Shown piece by piece: positions 1 to 8,994 of a stretch of DNA of 36,127 nucleotides; positions within the stretch are counted from its first letter, which is position 1, and every line of letters begins with the position of its first letter. The translations under genes were made by a program, and so were the position numbers. The DNA is from Thermoplasmatales archaeon (GTDB lineage: Archaea > Thermoplasmatota > E2 > DHVEG-1), in assembly GCA_030672305.1 (NCBI GenBank), contig DAOVGR010000020.1, forward strand, positions 1 through 36,127, read 5' to 3'. The notes under the pieces are model-generated. The model did no database searches. It had not been told where the DNA came from and saw only the letters and a program-made list of their open reading frames with translations.

Positions 1-139
1 ATATCACATCACTGTGATATGTTGGCTACCTCTACTAAGGTATTAGAGCTTTTGACTCATCTTCGACTACTGCACCGTTACAGGTAAACAGCACAGAAGG
101 GACTTTCACCCTCCAGTCATACTGAGATACTGGGCACAC
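1..139 (-). mobile_element. Group II intron, 5' end (domain I), cut by window edge
   Basis: Read on the minus strand from 139 downward, the sequence opens with GUGUGCCC, matching the group II intron 5' consensus GUGYG. Further in it contains the block GGGTGAAAGTCCC (about 99-87), typical of domain I in bacterial and archaeal group II introns. The exon side (minus, 149-140) ends AGAGCTTCTG. A complementary stretch inside the intron (minus, 54-45, CAAAAGCTCT) pairs with it at 9 of 10 positions and is a candidate EBS1/IBS1 contact. A perfect 8-bp inverted repeat with a 4-base loop closes the visible end (1-20). The maturase/reverse transcriptase ORF and domains V/VI would lie left of the window and are not seen, so activity cannot be judged. 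Confidence 0.75.
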
Positions 140-158
140 CAGAAGCTCTAACTTCCGA

Positions 159-174
159 AAACACTAAATCGTGT
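159..174. repeat. Small inverted repeat in the 5' exon next to the group II intron
   Basis: The bases AACAC, then a 6-base loop, then GTGTT form a short hairpin about 20 bp from the intron insertion point. Some bacterial group II introns insert next to terminator-like hairpins. This stem is short and has no T-run in the intron's direction, so the link is only a suggestion. Confidence 0.3.
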
Positions 175-253
175 TGGACCATTATAAATATAATAAATAA
201 CAATCGATCAATAAATCTGTTGTTTATGAAAAAATGCTTATTGAGATGAAAGG

Positions 254-595
254 ATGAATAAAAACACGAAAGAAGAAATTAAAGACCATTTGAAAAGAAT
301 TTCAGATGAAATAGAAAAGATGAATGAGGATCTTAGGGAGAACCTAGATGATTTTGGTGATTTTGAAAACCGCCTGTATTGGGCTATAAAGGGTATTGAT
401 CCGCGTAAAGCGATATGTAGTAGACACAACCGAAAACTCCACAAAAACGATTATGGGGAGTTTATGTGTAAAGAATGTGCATATGATATTGTTGAAAAAG
501 CAGGAGTTGGTGTGTCAATTTATGACGAGAATATCTGGTTTGATCCTGATGATGAACCAACAACGAAAATAAAAGGAATACAGTACGGGCGTTAA
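254..595 (+). CDS. Small acidic protein with C/H/C/C zinc-finger-like cluster
   Basis: This 113-aa protein is not recognised. The first ~45 residues are charged and probably helical or coiled coil (runs of K/E/D). Residues ~55-76 carry a possible zinc site: Cys and His in CSRH, then C-x2-C in CKEC. The C-terminal part is acidic. The start ATG at 254 follows a close purine-rich ribosome site (AAAGG); an A/T-rich TATA-like element (TTATAAATA, 182-190) lies about 70 bases upstream. It sits alone between the group II intron and a long non-coding stretch, which fits an accessory region. A role in DNA or RNA binding would be a guess from the Cys/His cluster only. Confidence 0.6.
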   Translation: MNKNTKEEIKDHLKRISDEIEKMNEDLRENLDDFGDFENRLYWAIKGIDPRKAICSRHNRKLHKNDYGEFMCKECAYDIVEKAGVGVSIYDENIWFDPDDEPTTKIKGIQYGR

Positions 596-1011
596 ACAAT
601 TTCAGATTAATTATCAAAATAAGGAAAGATAAATCTTTAAAATAAGTATTATTTATTCCCCAATTAACCATAGATGTGTTCTACCCTTTTTATCCTTCTC
701 CGATAATTCTATTTATTAGATTTTCTTTTCTCATTTTTTTACCTTAGCATCTACTGACAATTCCAAGAGAATTTTTTTATAAACAATTTTTTAGTAATTA
801 TGTAGGGACTCTTGACCAATTGTTTAGAGAAGATTTATCTCAAAGATTTACTCATTACTTAAGCAGAATTGGTCTACCCTCAATTATAATCGATAAGAAA
901 TAGTATTATCACCCGTATGTGACAACATGTTTTTTCACCCTTAAAAGAGACAGAACCTCAACAATTTCCTTCGTAAAAATACCGTGCATAATGGCCTCTT
1001 TTAGATACCTA
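596..1011. other. Long non-coding stretch
   Basis: No credible gene is seen on either strand. The stretch is A/T-rich with several T-runs. Near its end (965-980) it carries a 16-base sequence, TTTCCTTCGTAAAAAT, that recurs exactly at 1979-1994 inside the end of the following gene. In both copies the same reading frame gives S-F-V-K-I followed by a short tail and a stop. It may be the remnant of a related gene end. Confidence 0.4.
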
Positions 1012-1020
1012 TTTATATAA
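1012..1020 (+). promoter_or_regulatory. TATA-like box for the HTH-repeat gene
   Basis: TTTATATAA lies about 26 bases upstream of the ATG at 1042, with no Shine-Dalgarno sequence between. This spacing fits a transcript starting at or next to the start codon (leaderless). Confidence 0.55.
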
Positions 1021-1041
1021 TCACTCTTGGTTTTTTCATTG

Positions 1042-2034
1042 ATGCCTCAAACAACATTACCCGAGATAATCGCCAAAGTGATAAGAGATAAAGTGAAGAG
1101 TGGAAAAACCAAAATAGAGGTAGCAAACGAACTGGATGTCAGCTATTACATGGTAAAGAAACATACACAGGATATCCCAACTATCTTGAATATACCAAAA
1201 CAACTCCAGCAAAGAATCCGGGAAGAAATCAAAAAAGGTAAATCGATACGTCAGGCTGCAAAAGAATTGCATGTATCACGTGATACAGTGATAAAATATA
1301 CAAGAGACATCCCAAAAAAACCTAAAATCAAAAGAAAAAGATCTCCAGAGTTGATAAAACAAATCAGAGCAAATGTTAGAAAATATAATTCAAAGTTTGA
1401 AACGGCAAGGAAGATGGGTCTTACTTACAAAACTGTAGGGTATTACACTGAAGACATTATCACGGTAAAAAGAATTTCTAAAGAAACAAGAGATAAAATC
1501 AGGGACAAAGTAAAACAAGGAAAAACAAAAGCTCAAGTCGCAAGAGAGCTGAATCTTTCTATATCTATCGTTTCTAACAACACTCAGGATATCTATAAGA
1601 TACCAAAAAAAGCAGATATCAATTATAGAGCATTTATATTATTGAAGGAACTAATAAATAACGGATATGCTTTTTCATCTTCTAAATATGGATTAAAAGA
1701 TTATCAAATACTCAAAACGAAATTTCCTTCAATTCACAGAGTTAAAATGTATGGCCGAGTAATCTTCTATTTGGAAGATAAATCCGACATTGCTGCAAGA
1801 ACTTTCCTTGAATCACTCGATAAAAAAATAACGAATTATCATGAACTGAAGCAGGTAATCAAAACCTTCAAAGTGAACATGGATAGCGAAGAAAAAAGTA
1901 GATATCTCCATAAGAAAAATTCAAAAGGACGAGACTTTGGTAAGAATTTTGAGGCCATGCGCCTCCGAGAAAAAGACCTTTCCTTCGTAAAAATTGAACT
2001 TTTTCATCTACTTAAAAAATTGCTGAGAGGATAA
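1042..2034 (+). CDS. Protein with four tandem helix-turn-helix repeats
   Basis: This 330-aa protein has four repeats of about 45 aa ending near residues 45, 90, 139 and 184. Each is built as IR-(D/E)-x-V/I-K-x-G-K-(T/S), then an A-x-E-L-x-V/L-S turn, a second helix and a closing T-x-D-I. This is the resolvase/transposase-type HTH pattern, so multivalent DNA binding is a fair inference. The C-terminal ~145 residues are basic and not recognised; no catalytic motif is visible. An in-frame TTG exists at 1027, but ATG 1042 is preferred because a TATA-like box sits 26 bases upstream and no ribosome site is present. The gene stands alone and ends in a T-rich tract (about 2037-2061) suited to archaeal termination. 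Confidence 0.7.
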   Translation: MPQTTLPEIIAKVIRDKVKSGKTKIEVANELDVSYYMVKKHTQDIPTILNIPKQLQQRIREEIKKGKSIRQAAKELHVSRDTVIKYTRDIPKKPKIKRKRSPELIKQIRANVRKYNSKFETARKMGLTYKTVGYYTEDIITVKRISKETRDKIRDKVKQGKTKAQVARELNLSISIVSNNTQDIYKIPKKADINYRAFILLKELINNGYAFSSSKYGLKDYQILKTKFPSIHRVKMYGRVIFYLEDKSDIAARTFLESLDKKITNYHELKQVIKTFKVNMDSEEKSRYLHKKNSKGRDFGKNFEAMRLREKDLSFVKIELFHLLKKLLRG

Positions 2035-2036
2035 CC

Positions 2037-2061
2037 TATTCTTTCTCTTTTCTTTTTTTTC
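2037..2061 (+). terminator. T-rich tract after the HTH-repeat gene
   Basis: A run dominated by T (several T stretches broken by C) directly follows the stop codon. Archaeal RNA polymerase terminates on such tracts. Confidence 0.4.
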
Positions 2062-2249
2062 TAATTAAATAGCGAAATACAATGTAAAAAAATAAAATAA
2101 AAATTACAAGAAGATTAACAATAGATACTATCAATCCAAAAAATTTTTATTGCAAAATTTAGGAAATCTGATTCTTTTGATATCATCTAAAAAAGTTATC
2201 TATTTTTCATATTAACATTTATGGACTTTTTTAAAAAAAAAAGAGTTAA

Positions 2250-3845
2250 TTACGGAAATGAAGAAGCTGATTCTTTTTCATCTACGATTTCACCTTCAAG
2301 ATAAATCCTAGTCTTAAAATATGATATTAGGTTTTTTGGAATATCTACTGAAAGAGTAATTTTCTTTTTCATTCCAGGATATATTTCAGATATTATTGTA
2401 TTTTCATAATTTGCTTTAAATCCACTTTGCGTAATAAAAGCACCTTCAATTAAAATATTTCTTGCAGATATCATTCCAAGGTTTTCAACAATTGCTTTTA
2501 CTTTTACAAAATCCCCAAAATCTGTATTTGTATAAATGGTAATTGTTCCATCTTTCCACTTATGTATAAGAAGTGGTCTATTTGAAACTGGATATATTGT
2601 TGCACTATCATTATACTCCCTATATTCATGTGGAATAAATCCGCAAGATTTTCCTTTGGTTGTTGTCTCTAAGAAATAGTAATCATCTATATAATATTCA
2701 TATTGTGGAATTTCTCCCTCACTAAGTTTTACGCCGACGGCCATATGATTTGGAAGTCTCAGGAGAGCAATCTCATATCCCATACTATAAAGCATGCTAA
2801 CAGTTAGAATTGCCTTGTCTTCACAATCGCCTTGGCTGTCAAATAATGTTTCAACAGGATAACGAGGATATTCATATGAGTTATTTTCCTCACTATCAGT
2901 TTTATATTCAATTGTTTGAACAAATGATGCAATATAGTTTATATTTTGAATATCTGTGCCAGAAAACTCAGACATAATTATTTCTAAAATAATATCAATA
3001 TATTCATCATCAAATGGATCAAAAATATAAAAACTATAATCATCATGAGATATTCTTTCAAGATTGCTTTGATAATTAAACAAGAATTCAGGTATTGGGA
3101 TACTTACTTTATGAGGACCATAATAATTCCAGCTGAACTCCTTTGTCTGAATAGTATCAGTTGTATCAACAGTGAAAGATTTAATTGTCAGAATGTTTTC
3201 ATCAATATCTCTCAAATTTAGAGTAAAAGAGGAATTATTAGGAGTAGACTCTCTATAAATAAAACACTCAATATATTTGGATTCTTTTGGCATAATAACG
3301 CTTGATAAAATTAAACCAACAGAGGGTTTATTATCCATAATTATCTGAGCATCATAAGGATAAATTGGAATGTCACCATTGTTAAAAACATACATCCTTA
3401 GTCCAAATAAAGAATTACTACCAAATGATGCATCTTTCTTCCACCATTTCTGTGAGCATGATACTATTTCTAAATCTGATCCTCTAAATGAAATAGATTT
3501 CGAATAAATTTCATTATTGTCAATATTATAAGCTCTTATCTTATATGAACCAGGTGTAACAGTATTCTTGTACTCATCCAAATATAAAATTGTATTATGA
3601 TCCCCTTTGAAAAAAAGATCTGAATCAACTAATTTATTAATTGCCCCTAAAACTTTAACGGTAACAGTTCCTGAACATGAAAAATTTATAGACAATGCTG
3701 GAAAACCATCATCATCATATATTTCATAACCTGTTAAAGAAAAACTAGTACCTCCTAAAATATCTTCAAATATACATCCAGAAAAAGAACTAGTTATAAA
3801 TAATAGGACAACTAAGGTTAAAAATTTCTTTTTTGTTAGAGGCAT
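2250..3845 (-). CDS. Lipoprotein with transglutaminase-like domain
   Basis: This 531-aa protein has a basic N-terminus, a hydrophobic segment and the lipobox-like end FSGC (about residues 20-23), pointing to a lipid-anchored, extracytoplasmic protein. The N-terminal ~230 residues look like beta-rich domains. A transglutaminase-like/cysteine protease-like core follows. Cys341 lies in GDCEDKA, His367 in NHMAVGV, and the acidic residue is probably in YYIDDYYFLET around 387-392. The last ~90 residues look like another beta-sandwich (CARDB-like appearance). It begins only 5 bases after the stop of the aminotransferase gene, so the two are probably co-transcribed. The substrate cannot be told; cell-envelope protein or peptide processing is the usual inference. 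Confidence 0.75.
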   Translation of the reverse strand: MPLTKKKFLTLVVLLFITSSFSGCIFEDILGGTSFSLTGYEIYDDDGFPALSINFSCSGTVTVKVLGAINKLVDSDLFFKGDHNTILYLDEYKNTVTPGSYKIRAYNIDNNEIYSKSISFRGSDLEIVSCSQKWWKKDASFGSNSLFGLRMYVFNNGDIPIYPYDAQIIMDNKPSVGLILSSVIMPKESKYIECFIYRESTPNNSSFTLNLRDIDENILTIKSFTVDTTDTIQTKEFSWNYYGPHKVSIPIPEFLFNYQSNLERISHDDYSFYIFDPFDDEYIDIILEIIMSEFSGTDIQNINYIASFVQTIEYKTDSEENNSYEYPRYPVETLFDSQGDCEDKAILTVSMLYSMGYEIALLRLPNHMAVGVKLSEGEIPQYEYYIDDYYFLETTTKGKSCGFIPHEYREYNDSATIYPVSNRPLLIHKWKDGTITIYTNTDFGDFVKVKAIVENLGMISARNILIEGAFITQSGFKANYENTIISEIYPGMKKKITLSVDIPKNLISYFKTRIYLEGEIVDEKESASSFP

Positions 3846-3850
3846 TATTA

Positions 3851-5074
3851 TTACAAAACAACTTCATTCTTTTGAAGTTTTTCCTTAATTACATTACCAA
3901 GTCTCTGCATACCTTTTTCTAGTTGTTCATCTGTTGAATAAGAAAAATTAAGTCTCATACATCTGGCACCACCACCATCTACAAAGAAGGCTTTTCCATG
4001 AACATAAGCAACTTTTTGTTTTATTGCATCTAAAAACAATAACTCGGTATCAATTCCCTCAGGAAGAGTAGGCCAGGCAAACATACCACCCTTTGGCTTA
4101 TTACAAACATAACCTTCAGGGAAATATTTCTGCATAGCTTTCATCATGATATCTCTTTTGGGTTTATACATCTCACAAATCTTCATTATATGCAGATCCA
4201 TTGACCCAAGTCTCATAAATTCACATGCAATAAATTGTGTGAAGGTATTTGTGCAAAGGTCAAGTGCTTGTTTACAAATAATCATCTTTCTGCAGAGTTC
4301 TGGGGAAGAGATACTCCATGCAAGTCTAAAACCAGGAGAAAGTATCTTTGAAAAAGTAGATATGTATATAACACGACCCTCATCATCGAATGCTTTTATT
4401 GGCTTAATATGGGGAACATCATATCTAAGCTTCCCATATGGATCATCTTCTACAACTATTAAATCATAGTCATTTGCAATATCAATGAGTTTTTTCCTTC
4501 GTGACTCAGGCATAATAACACCTGCAGGGTTCTGAAAGGTTGGTACAACATAGATAAACTTTGGGAGTATCTCATCTTTTAGTAATGTTTTTATTGTGTC
4601 TTCCAAGACATCTACCATCATACCATCCTTATCAAGCGGAATGCCAGTTAAATTGCTCTCATAGCTTCTAAATGCATTTATTCCTCCTAGATAGGTTGGA
4701 AGACCACAAATTGCTGTATCTCCAGGATTTAGAAACATTTTACCAACAGTATCTAATGCTTGTTGAGAACCGCTTGTTATAATAATATCATCAGGCTCCG
4801 CGTCAATTCCGTCTTTTATGGATCTTTCAGCAATTCCTTCTCTTAAATCGTTAAGACCTTGTGTTGTTCCATATTGGAGTGCAGTTTTTCCATGATTTTT
4901 CATAACAGATTCAATAACACTTTCTAAATCCTCAATTGGAAAAGAATTTGGGTTAGGCAAACCACCAGCAAATGAGATAATTTCAGGGTCCTGGGTAACT
5001 TTAAGTAATTCTCGTATTACAGATTTCCTCATTTTTCCGGCTCTATCTGAATATAAGCGCTCAATATTAAACAT
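3851..5074 (-). CDS. PLP-dependent aminotransferase, class I/II (MocR/LysN-like)
   Basis: This 407-aa protein is of normal length for fold-type I aminotransferases of the 2-aminoadipate/aromatic aminotransferase group. Visible are the AGGLPNP substrate loop near residue 36, the PLP-phosphate region SGSQQALD, the Asp/Tyr of VVEDDPYGKLRY, and the Schiff-base Lys243 in STFSKILSPGFR. The closing Arg region (ARCMRLNFSY) is also present. Such enzymes transfer amino groups between amino acids and 2-oxoglutarate using pyridoxal phosphate. The exact substrate (aminoadipate, leucine, aromatic) cannot be read here. The start ATG is preceded by GGAGAG. The downstream partner is the lipoprotein gene 5 bases away. 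Confidence 0.85.
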   Translation of the reverse strand: MFNIERLYSDRAGKMRKSVIRELLKVTQDPEIISFAGGLPNPNSFPIEDLESVIESVMKNHGKTALQYGTTQGLNDLREGIAERSIKDGIDAEPDDIIITSGSQQALDTVGKMFLNPGDTAICGLPTYLGGINAFRSYESNLTGIPLDKDGMMVDVLEDTIKTLLKDEILPKFIYVVPTFQNPAGVIMPESRRKKLIDIANDYDLIVVEDDPYGKLRYDVPHIKPIKAFDDEGRVIYISTFSKILSPGFRLAWSISSPELCRKMIICKQALDLCTNTFTQFIACEFMRLGSMDLHIMKICEMYKPKRDIMMKAMQKYFPEGYVCNKPKGGMFAWPTLPEGIDTELLFLDAIKQKVAYVHGKAFFVDGGGARCMRLNFSYSTDEQLEKGMQRLGNVIKEKLQKNEVVL

Positions 5075-5159
5075 AAAACTCTCCAGGCCACAGTATAGTA
5101 TACCATTTAATATGTATTTCGTAAAAAAATTGAAATATATGTAAATCTATAGGGAGCCG

Positions 5160-5339
5160 TTATTTGTCTCTTTCTTTTGAAAAAAGCGGTTTTAGATGTT
5201 CTTCAAATGCAGGCATTGTCTCTAAAGTATCTCTACAAATATTGAATTTATGAATTATATGCAAAGCTAATTGTTCATCTGCAGATAATGTACCATTTAA
5301 GTCTGTAAACATCTTACTTACATTTTTCTCAGAATCCAT
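5160..5339 (-). CDS. Small hypothetical protein (59 aa)
   Basis: This short acidic protein is not recognised; it is probably helical and has two Cys-free halves around one CRDT segment. An upstream in-frame ATG at 5354 exists, but the ATG at 5339 has a good ribosome site (GGGAG about 8 bases before it) and is chosen. A TATA-like element (minus strand, around 5390-5380, CTTATAAAT) lies at a suitable distance for a ~20-base leader. It is separated from the aminotransferase by ~85 bases and is divergent from the nucleotidyltransferase gene. Confidence 0.5.
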   Translation of the reverse strand: MDSEKNVSKMFTDLNGTLSADEQLALHIIHKFNICRDTLETMPAFEEHLKPLFSKERDK

Positions 5340-5547
5340 TATCTCATCTCCCATAATATCGAAGATGAACCTTGTTATCTATTTATAAGCTTTTCCATCT
5401 ATAATTATTGTGTTTTTCTCCTAATGATTTTACTTTTTGAAAAAAAAGTATTGAAATGTATAAATATACAAAAAATTCTAAAAATTATCAGAAAGATTTA
5501 TTAAAAAATTATTGCTCTACCAAAAGTTAATATTGGTGATATATCTC

Positions 5548-6576
5548 ATGGAGGCAATAATTCTTTCAGGAGGATTTGGGACCCGTCTAAGACCCTTGAC
5601 GTATACTAGAGCAAAATCATTGTTACCCATATTAAACAAACCGATGATAGTTCATCTTATAGAAACCTTTCCAGAAGAAGTAAATAAGATTATTCTTGCA
5701 GTAAATTATAGAAAAGATCAAATTGAGAATTATTTTAAAGAAAATGATTTTGGAAAAGAAATTATTGTAAATAATGAACCAAAACCTCTTGGTACCGGAG
5801 GAGCTACAAAGTTTGCTGAAAAACATATTACAGATCGATTTCTTGTGTTAAATAGCGATATTATTTGCTCACTTAATCTAAAGGATATGATCAAGTTTCA
5901 TACAAAAAATAATTCAATGGCTACTATTTCTTTATGGCCTGTTGAAAATGTTTCTGAATTTGGCGTTGCTGATGTAAAAGAAAACGGAAACATTGTTGGC
6001 TTTGTTGAAAAACCAAAACCTGAGGATGCTCCATCTGAATTTATCAATGCAGGTGCATACTGTTTAGAACCAGATGTATTAGATTATATTGATACTGACC
6101 GGTTGGTTTCTATGGAGAAAGAAATATTTCCACAAATTATTGAAGATACAAAACGATTTTTTGGTTTTAAATTTAAAGGATATTGGATGGACATAGGAAG
6201 AATTAGTAGTTATATCGAGATTCAAAGATTTTTATTAAGAAAAAATAAAATTGAAAAATGTCAAGGTAAGGATTGTAAAATATATGGTTCAATGAAGGAA
6301 ACATGTATTGGAAATAATGTTACTATTGGTAAAAGCTCAAAGCTTAATTCTGTTGTTGTATATAATAATGCAACAATCGGTGAAAATGTAAATTTATCGT
6401 ATTGTGTTGTAGGTGATAATTGCAAAATCGCAGATTTTTCAGATATTAGAAATTCTGTTGTTGGTGACAATGAAGAACTCTTAGAAAAAACTGTTTTAGA
6501 TAACAAAGCTATTTGGACCCAACCTATACCTAAAAGTTACCCTGATAAGCAAATCGGTAATGTAATAGAAAAATAA
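5548..6576 (+). CDS. Sugar-phosphate nucleotidyltransferase with beta-helix C-terminus
   Basis: This 342-aa protein starts at the ATG at 5548, eight bases after GGTGA, rather than at the upstream TTG. The N-terminus has the nucleotidyltransferase signature GGFGTRLRPLT with the conserved Lys in AKSLLPILNKP, then LNSDI (metal-binding Asp region) and NAGAYCLEP. The C-terminal ~100 residues carry hexapeptide-like repeats (left-handed beta-helix: GNNVTIG, NNATIGEN, GDNCKIA). The reaction is sugar-1-phosphate plus NTP to NDP-sugar plus PPi. The beta-helix is too short for a full GlmU acetyltransferase, so GDP-mannose or UDP-/dTDP-glucose type synthesis is more likely; the sugar is not decidable. 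The phosphohexomutase immediately downstream supplies the sugar-1-phosphate. Confidence 0.85.
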   Translation: MEAIILSGGFGTRLRPLTYTRAKSLLPILNKPMIVHLIETFPEEVNKIILAVNYRKDQIENYFKENDFGKEIIVNNEPKPLGTGGATKFAEKHITDRFLVLNSDIICSLNLKDMIKFHTKNNSMATISLWPVENVSEFGVADVKENGNIVGFVEKPKPEDAPSEFINAGAYCLEPDVLDYIDTDRLVSMEKEIFPQIIEDTKRFFGFKFKGYWMDIGRISSYIEIQRFLLRKNKIEKCQGKDCKIYGSMKETCIGNNVTIGKSSKLNSVVVYNNATIGENVNLSYCVVGDNCKIADFSDIRNSVVGDNEELLEKTVLDNKAIWTQPIPKSYPDKQIGNVIEK

Positions 6577-6645
6577 ATCTAAATTACAAAATCTATTTAT
6601 TTTACATTAAGTTATGCATCTCGAAATAATAACGGTGATTTATTT

Positions 6646-8025
6646 ATGACCAAATTGTTTGGAACAAATGGAATAAGAGGTGTAGTAAACGAGGACATGA
6701 ATTGCGAGCTTGCTCTTGGAATAGGTAAAGCATGGGGTACATATTTAAAAAAAACAATTACAAAACCTAAGGTTGCTATTGGTACAGATGCTAGACTTTC
6801 AAATCATATGCTTAAAAACGCGATTTCTTCAGGTCTGCTTGCTACAGGATGTGATATAATTGACGTGGGCCTCGTTCCGACACCTACGCTACAATACGCC
6901 GTAAGAGAAAAAGGATTTGATTCAGGTGTTATAATAACTGCTTCTCATAATCCACCACATTTTAATGGTATAAAGGGAGTTGCTAGTGATGGAACTGAAT
7001 TTTCAAAGGATATTGAAGAAGAAATTGAAAAAATCTACTTTCAACAGAGTTTTTTACATGTAAAATGGGATGATGTTGGAAAGAATACCACTTGGGATGG
7101 TGCAATAGATCTCTACATAAATGGGATATTAAACATAGTAGATGTTGATCTTATAAAAAGTAAACAATACCATGTAGTCCTTGACTGTGGAAACGGTGCA
7201 GGCGGCCTTGTTACACCTACTCTTCTTAAAAAACTGGGATGTAGAATCACAGAGTTATATTGTGAACCTGACGGAACATTTCCAGGTCATAACTCAGAAC
7301 CTTTACCAGAAAACCTTGTAGAATTAATTAAAAAAGTACCGGATGTTAATGCAGATATTGGTGCAGCACAGGATGGAGATGCTGATCGTGCAATATTTGT
7401 TGATGAGCAGGGTAACTATATATGGGGTGATACATCTCTAGCGATCGGTGCAAAATACGCAACAAAGGAAAAAGGAGGAGTAACAGTTACACCAGTAACT
7501 ACCTCAAGTATGTTTGATGACGTTGTAAACGCAAACAATGGAATTATTATTCATACTGCAGTTGGTTCACCAATTGTTGCTCGTGTTATGATAGAAAATG
7601 ATTCAGTCTTTGGTGGTGAAGAAAACGGTGGTTTGATTTTTCCCGAGCTACAATACTGTAGGGATTCAGCTATGTCAATTGTAAAAATTTTAGAAATTAT
7701 GGCAAAGGAAGAAAAAAAATTATCAGAATTAGTTGATGAAATACCAAAATATGAGGTATTCAAATTAAAAATGCCATGTCCACATGATAAAAAAGAAATT
7801 GTTATGAAAACTCTGGCAGAAGAAACTAAAAAAGATAAAAATGTAAAAAATGTAGATGAAACAGATGGAGTTAAACTCTATCTTGAAGATGGATGGGTTC
7901 TTATGAGACCATCTGGTACAGAGCCGATATTCAGAGTTTATTCAGAATCAAAAGAGAAAAGTAAAGCAGAAAAACTTGCATTAACCTATAAAAAATTAGC
8001 TGAGAGCATAATAAAAAGTCAATAG
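6646..8025 (+). CDS. Phosphohexomutase (phosphoglucosamine/phosphomannomutase family)
   Basis: This 459-aa enzyme of the alpha-D-phosphohexomutase superfamily interconverts sugar-6- and sugar-1-phosphates. The phosphoserine loop TASHNPP (Ser100), the metal loop DGDADRA, the sugar loop GEENGG and the phosphate-binding RPSGTEPIFRVYSE are all present and in order, so it should be active. GGTGAT (6631-6636) serves as ribosome site for ATG 6646. The gene follows the nucleotidyltransferase by ~70 bases and the two form a short nucleotide-sugar pathway. GlmM-like (glucosamine) and ManB-like (mannose) activity cannot be separated by eye. It converges with the KaiC-like gene with zero bases between the two stop codons. 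Confidence 0.87.
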   Translation: MTKLFGTNGIRGVVNEDMNCELALGIGKAWGTYLKKTITKPKVAIGTDARLSNHMLKNAISSGLLATGCDIIDVGLVPTPTLQYAVREKGFDSGVIITASHNPPHFNGIKGVASDGTEFSKDIEEEIEKIYFQQSFLHVKWDDVGKNTTWDGAIDLYINGILNIVDVDLIKSKQYHVVLDCGNGAGGLVTPTLLKKLGCRITELYCEPDGTFPGHNSEPLPENLVELIKKVPDVNADIGAAQDGDADRAIFVDEQGNYIWGDTSLAIGAKYATKEKGGVTVTPVTTSSMFDDVVNANNGIIIHTAVGSPIVARVMIENDSVFGGEENGGLIFPELQYCRDSAMSIVKILEIMAKEEKKLSELVDEIPKYEVFKLKMPCPHDKKEIVMKTLAEETKKDKNVKNVDETDGVKLYLEDGWVLMRPSGTEPIFRVYSESKEKSKAEKLALTYKKLAESIIKSQ

Positions 8026-8760
8026 TTAAATTTCTGATTTAAGCATTGGTGCAAGTTCAATTCCATTTTTAGAAGACATGCTTAATACAAATCTTGATCG
8101 CCCATGAGGTGTACCTCGCATCTTTATTACTTGAAGTGTTCTAATCAAATCTCCTTTTCTTTCAATATCTCCTAAAAAGATTATACCATCGGCAATGAAT
8201 TCTTCAATTTCATATTGGGAATATTGAAAGATTTTCGGTGGTATCTCTGAAGTTAAAAAAGTAGTACACATCATTGCTGTAAGTGATGCTCCTAATTTAA
8301 ACAAAAAATCCCTTATTGCTTCTCTTGTTTGTATCCTATAACATAAAGATGTTATCGAATCAATAATTAAACGTTTCGCATCAAGCTCTTTTGTTATATC
8401 ACGAATAACTTCAAATAAGATATTTATTTCTTCAAAACTATAATGCTCAGAGTTCAAACCAAGACGATCACTAATGCTCCATAGATCAATAACACTAAGA
8501 TCACCAGATTTTATAAGATTATCATCAAAGAAATCGTATACAGCTTGGTATTTCTTTAATTTTGGAACAGTTTCTGTCGCAGTGAAAAATACTCCCCGTT
8601 CACCTTGTTCGATACCATTTGCTAAAAATTGCATACTAAGAGTAGTCTTTCCTACTCCACTACCACCAGATATTAGAACAGTACTCCCTTTTGGTATTCC
8701 TCCATTCAGTTCGGAATCAAGGGTTTCAATGCCTGTTATACATCTAGTTTCCTTTACCAT
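8026..8760 (-). CDS. KaiC-like RecA-superfamily ATPase
   Basis: This 244-aa single-domain KaiC/RadA-like ATPase has the Walker A GGSGVGKTT (Lys38), the Walker B strand RLIIDSIT and a conserved RGTPH segment near the end. The family is widespread in archaea and usually linked to signalling or regulation; no partner is seen here. The start ATG at 8760 is preferred over the in-frame GTG at 8781 because GGAAAGGAG lies seven bases before it. Its stop codon directly abuts the stop of the convergent phosphohexomutase gene. The function is known only at the family level. Confidence 0.8.
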   Translation of the reverse strand: MVKETRCITGIETLDSELNGGIPKGSTVLISGGSGVGKTTLSMQFLANGIEQGERGVFFTATETVPKLKKYQAVYDFFDDNLIKSGDLSVIDLWSISDRLGLNSEHYSFEEINILFEVIRDITKELDAKRLIIDSITSLCYRIQTREAIRDFLFKLGASLTAMMCTTFLTSEIPPKIFQYSQYEIEEFIADGIIFLGDIERKGDLIRTLQVIKMRGTPHGRSRFVLSMSSKNGIELAPMLKSEI

Positions 8761-8994
8761 CCTTGTCTCCTTTCCACCCACAACATGAAATGTATTTACA
8801 ATATTAAATCATTTTTGTTTATTATGTATTAATAACAAGAAATAAATTAACTATTTTATTTTAAAATACTTTCTTGGACTGAATTCTATCTAAAAGTATA
8901 AAGTAATCTTTCCGGTTTCTCTTTTAACCTTAACACAATACATTAATAATACCTGTTTTATTTGGGGTCTAAAAATAAATAATAGAGGAATAGA

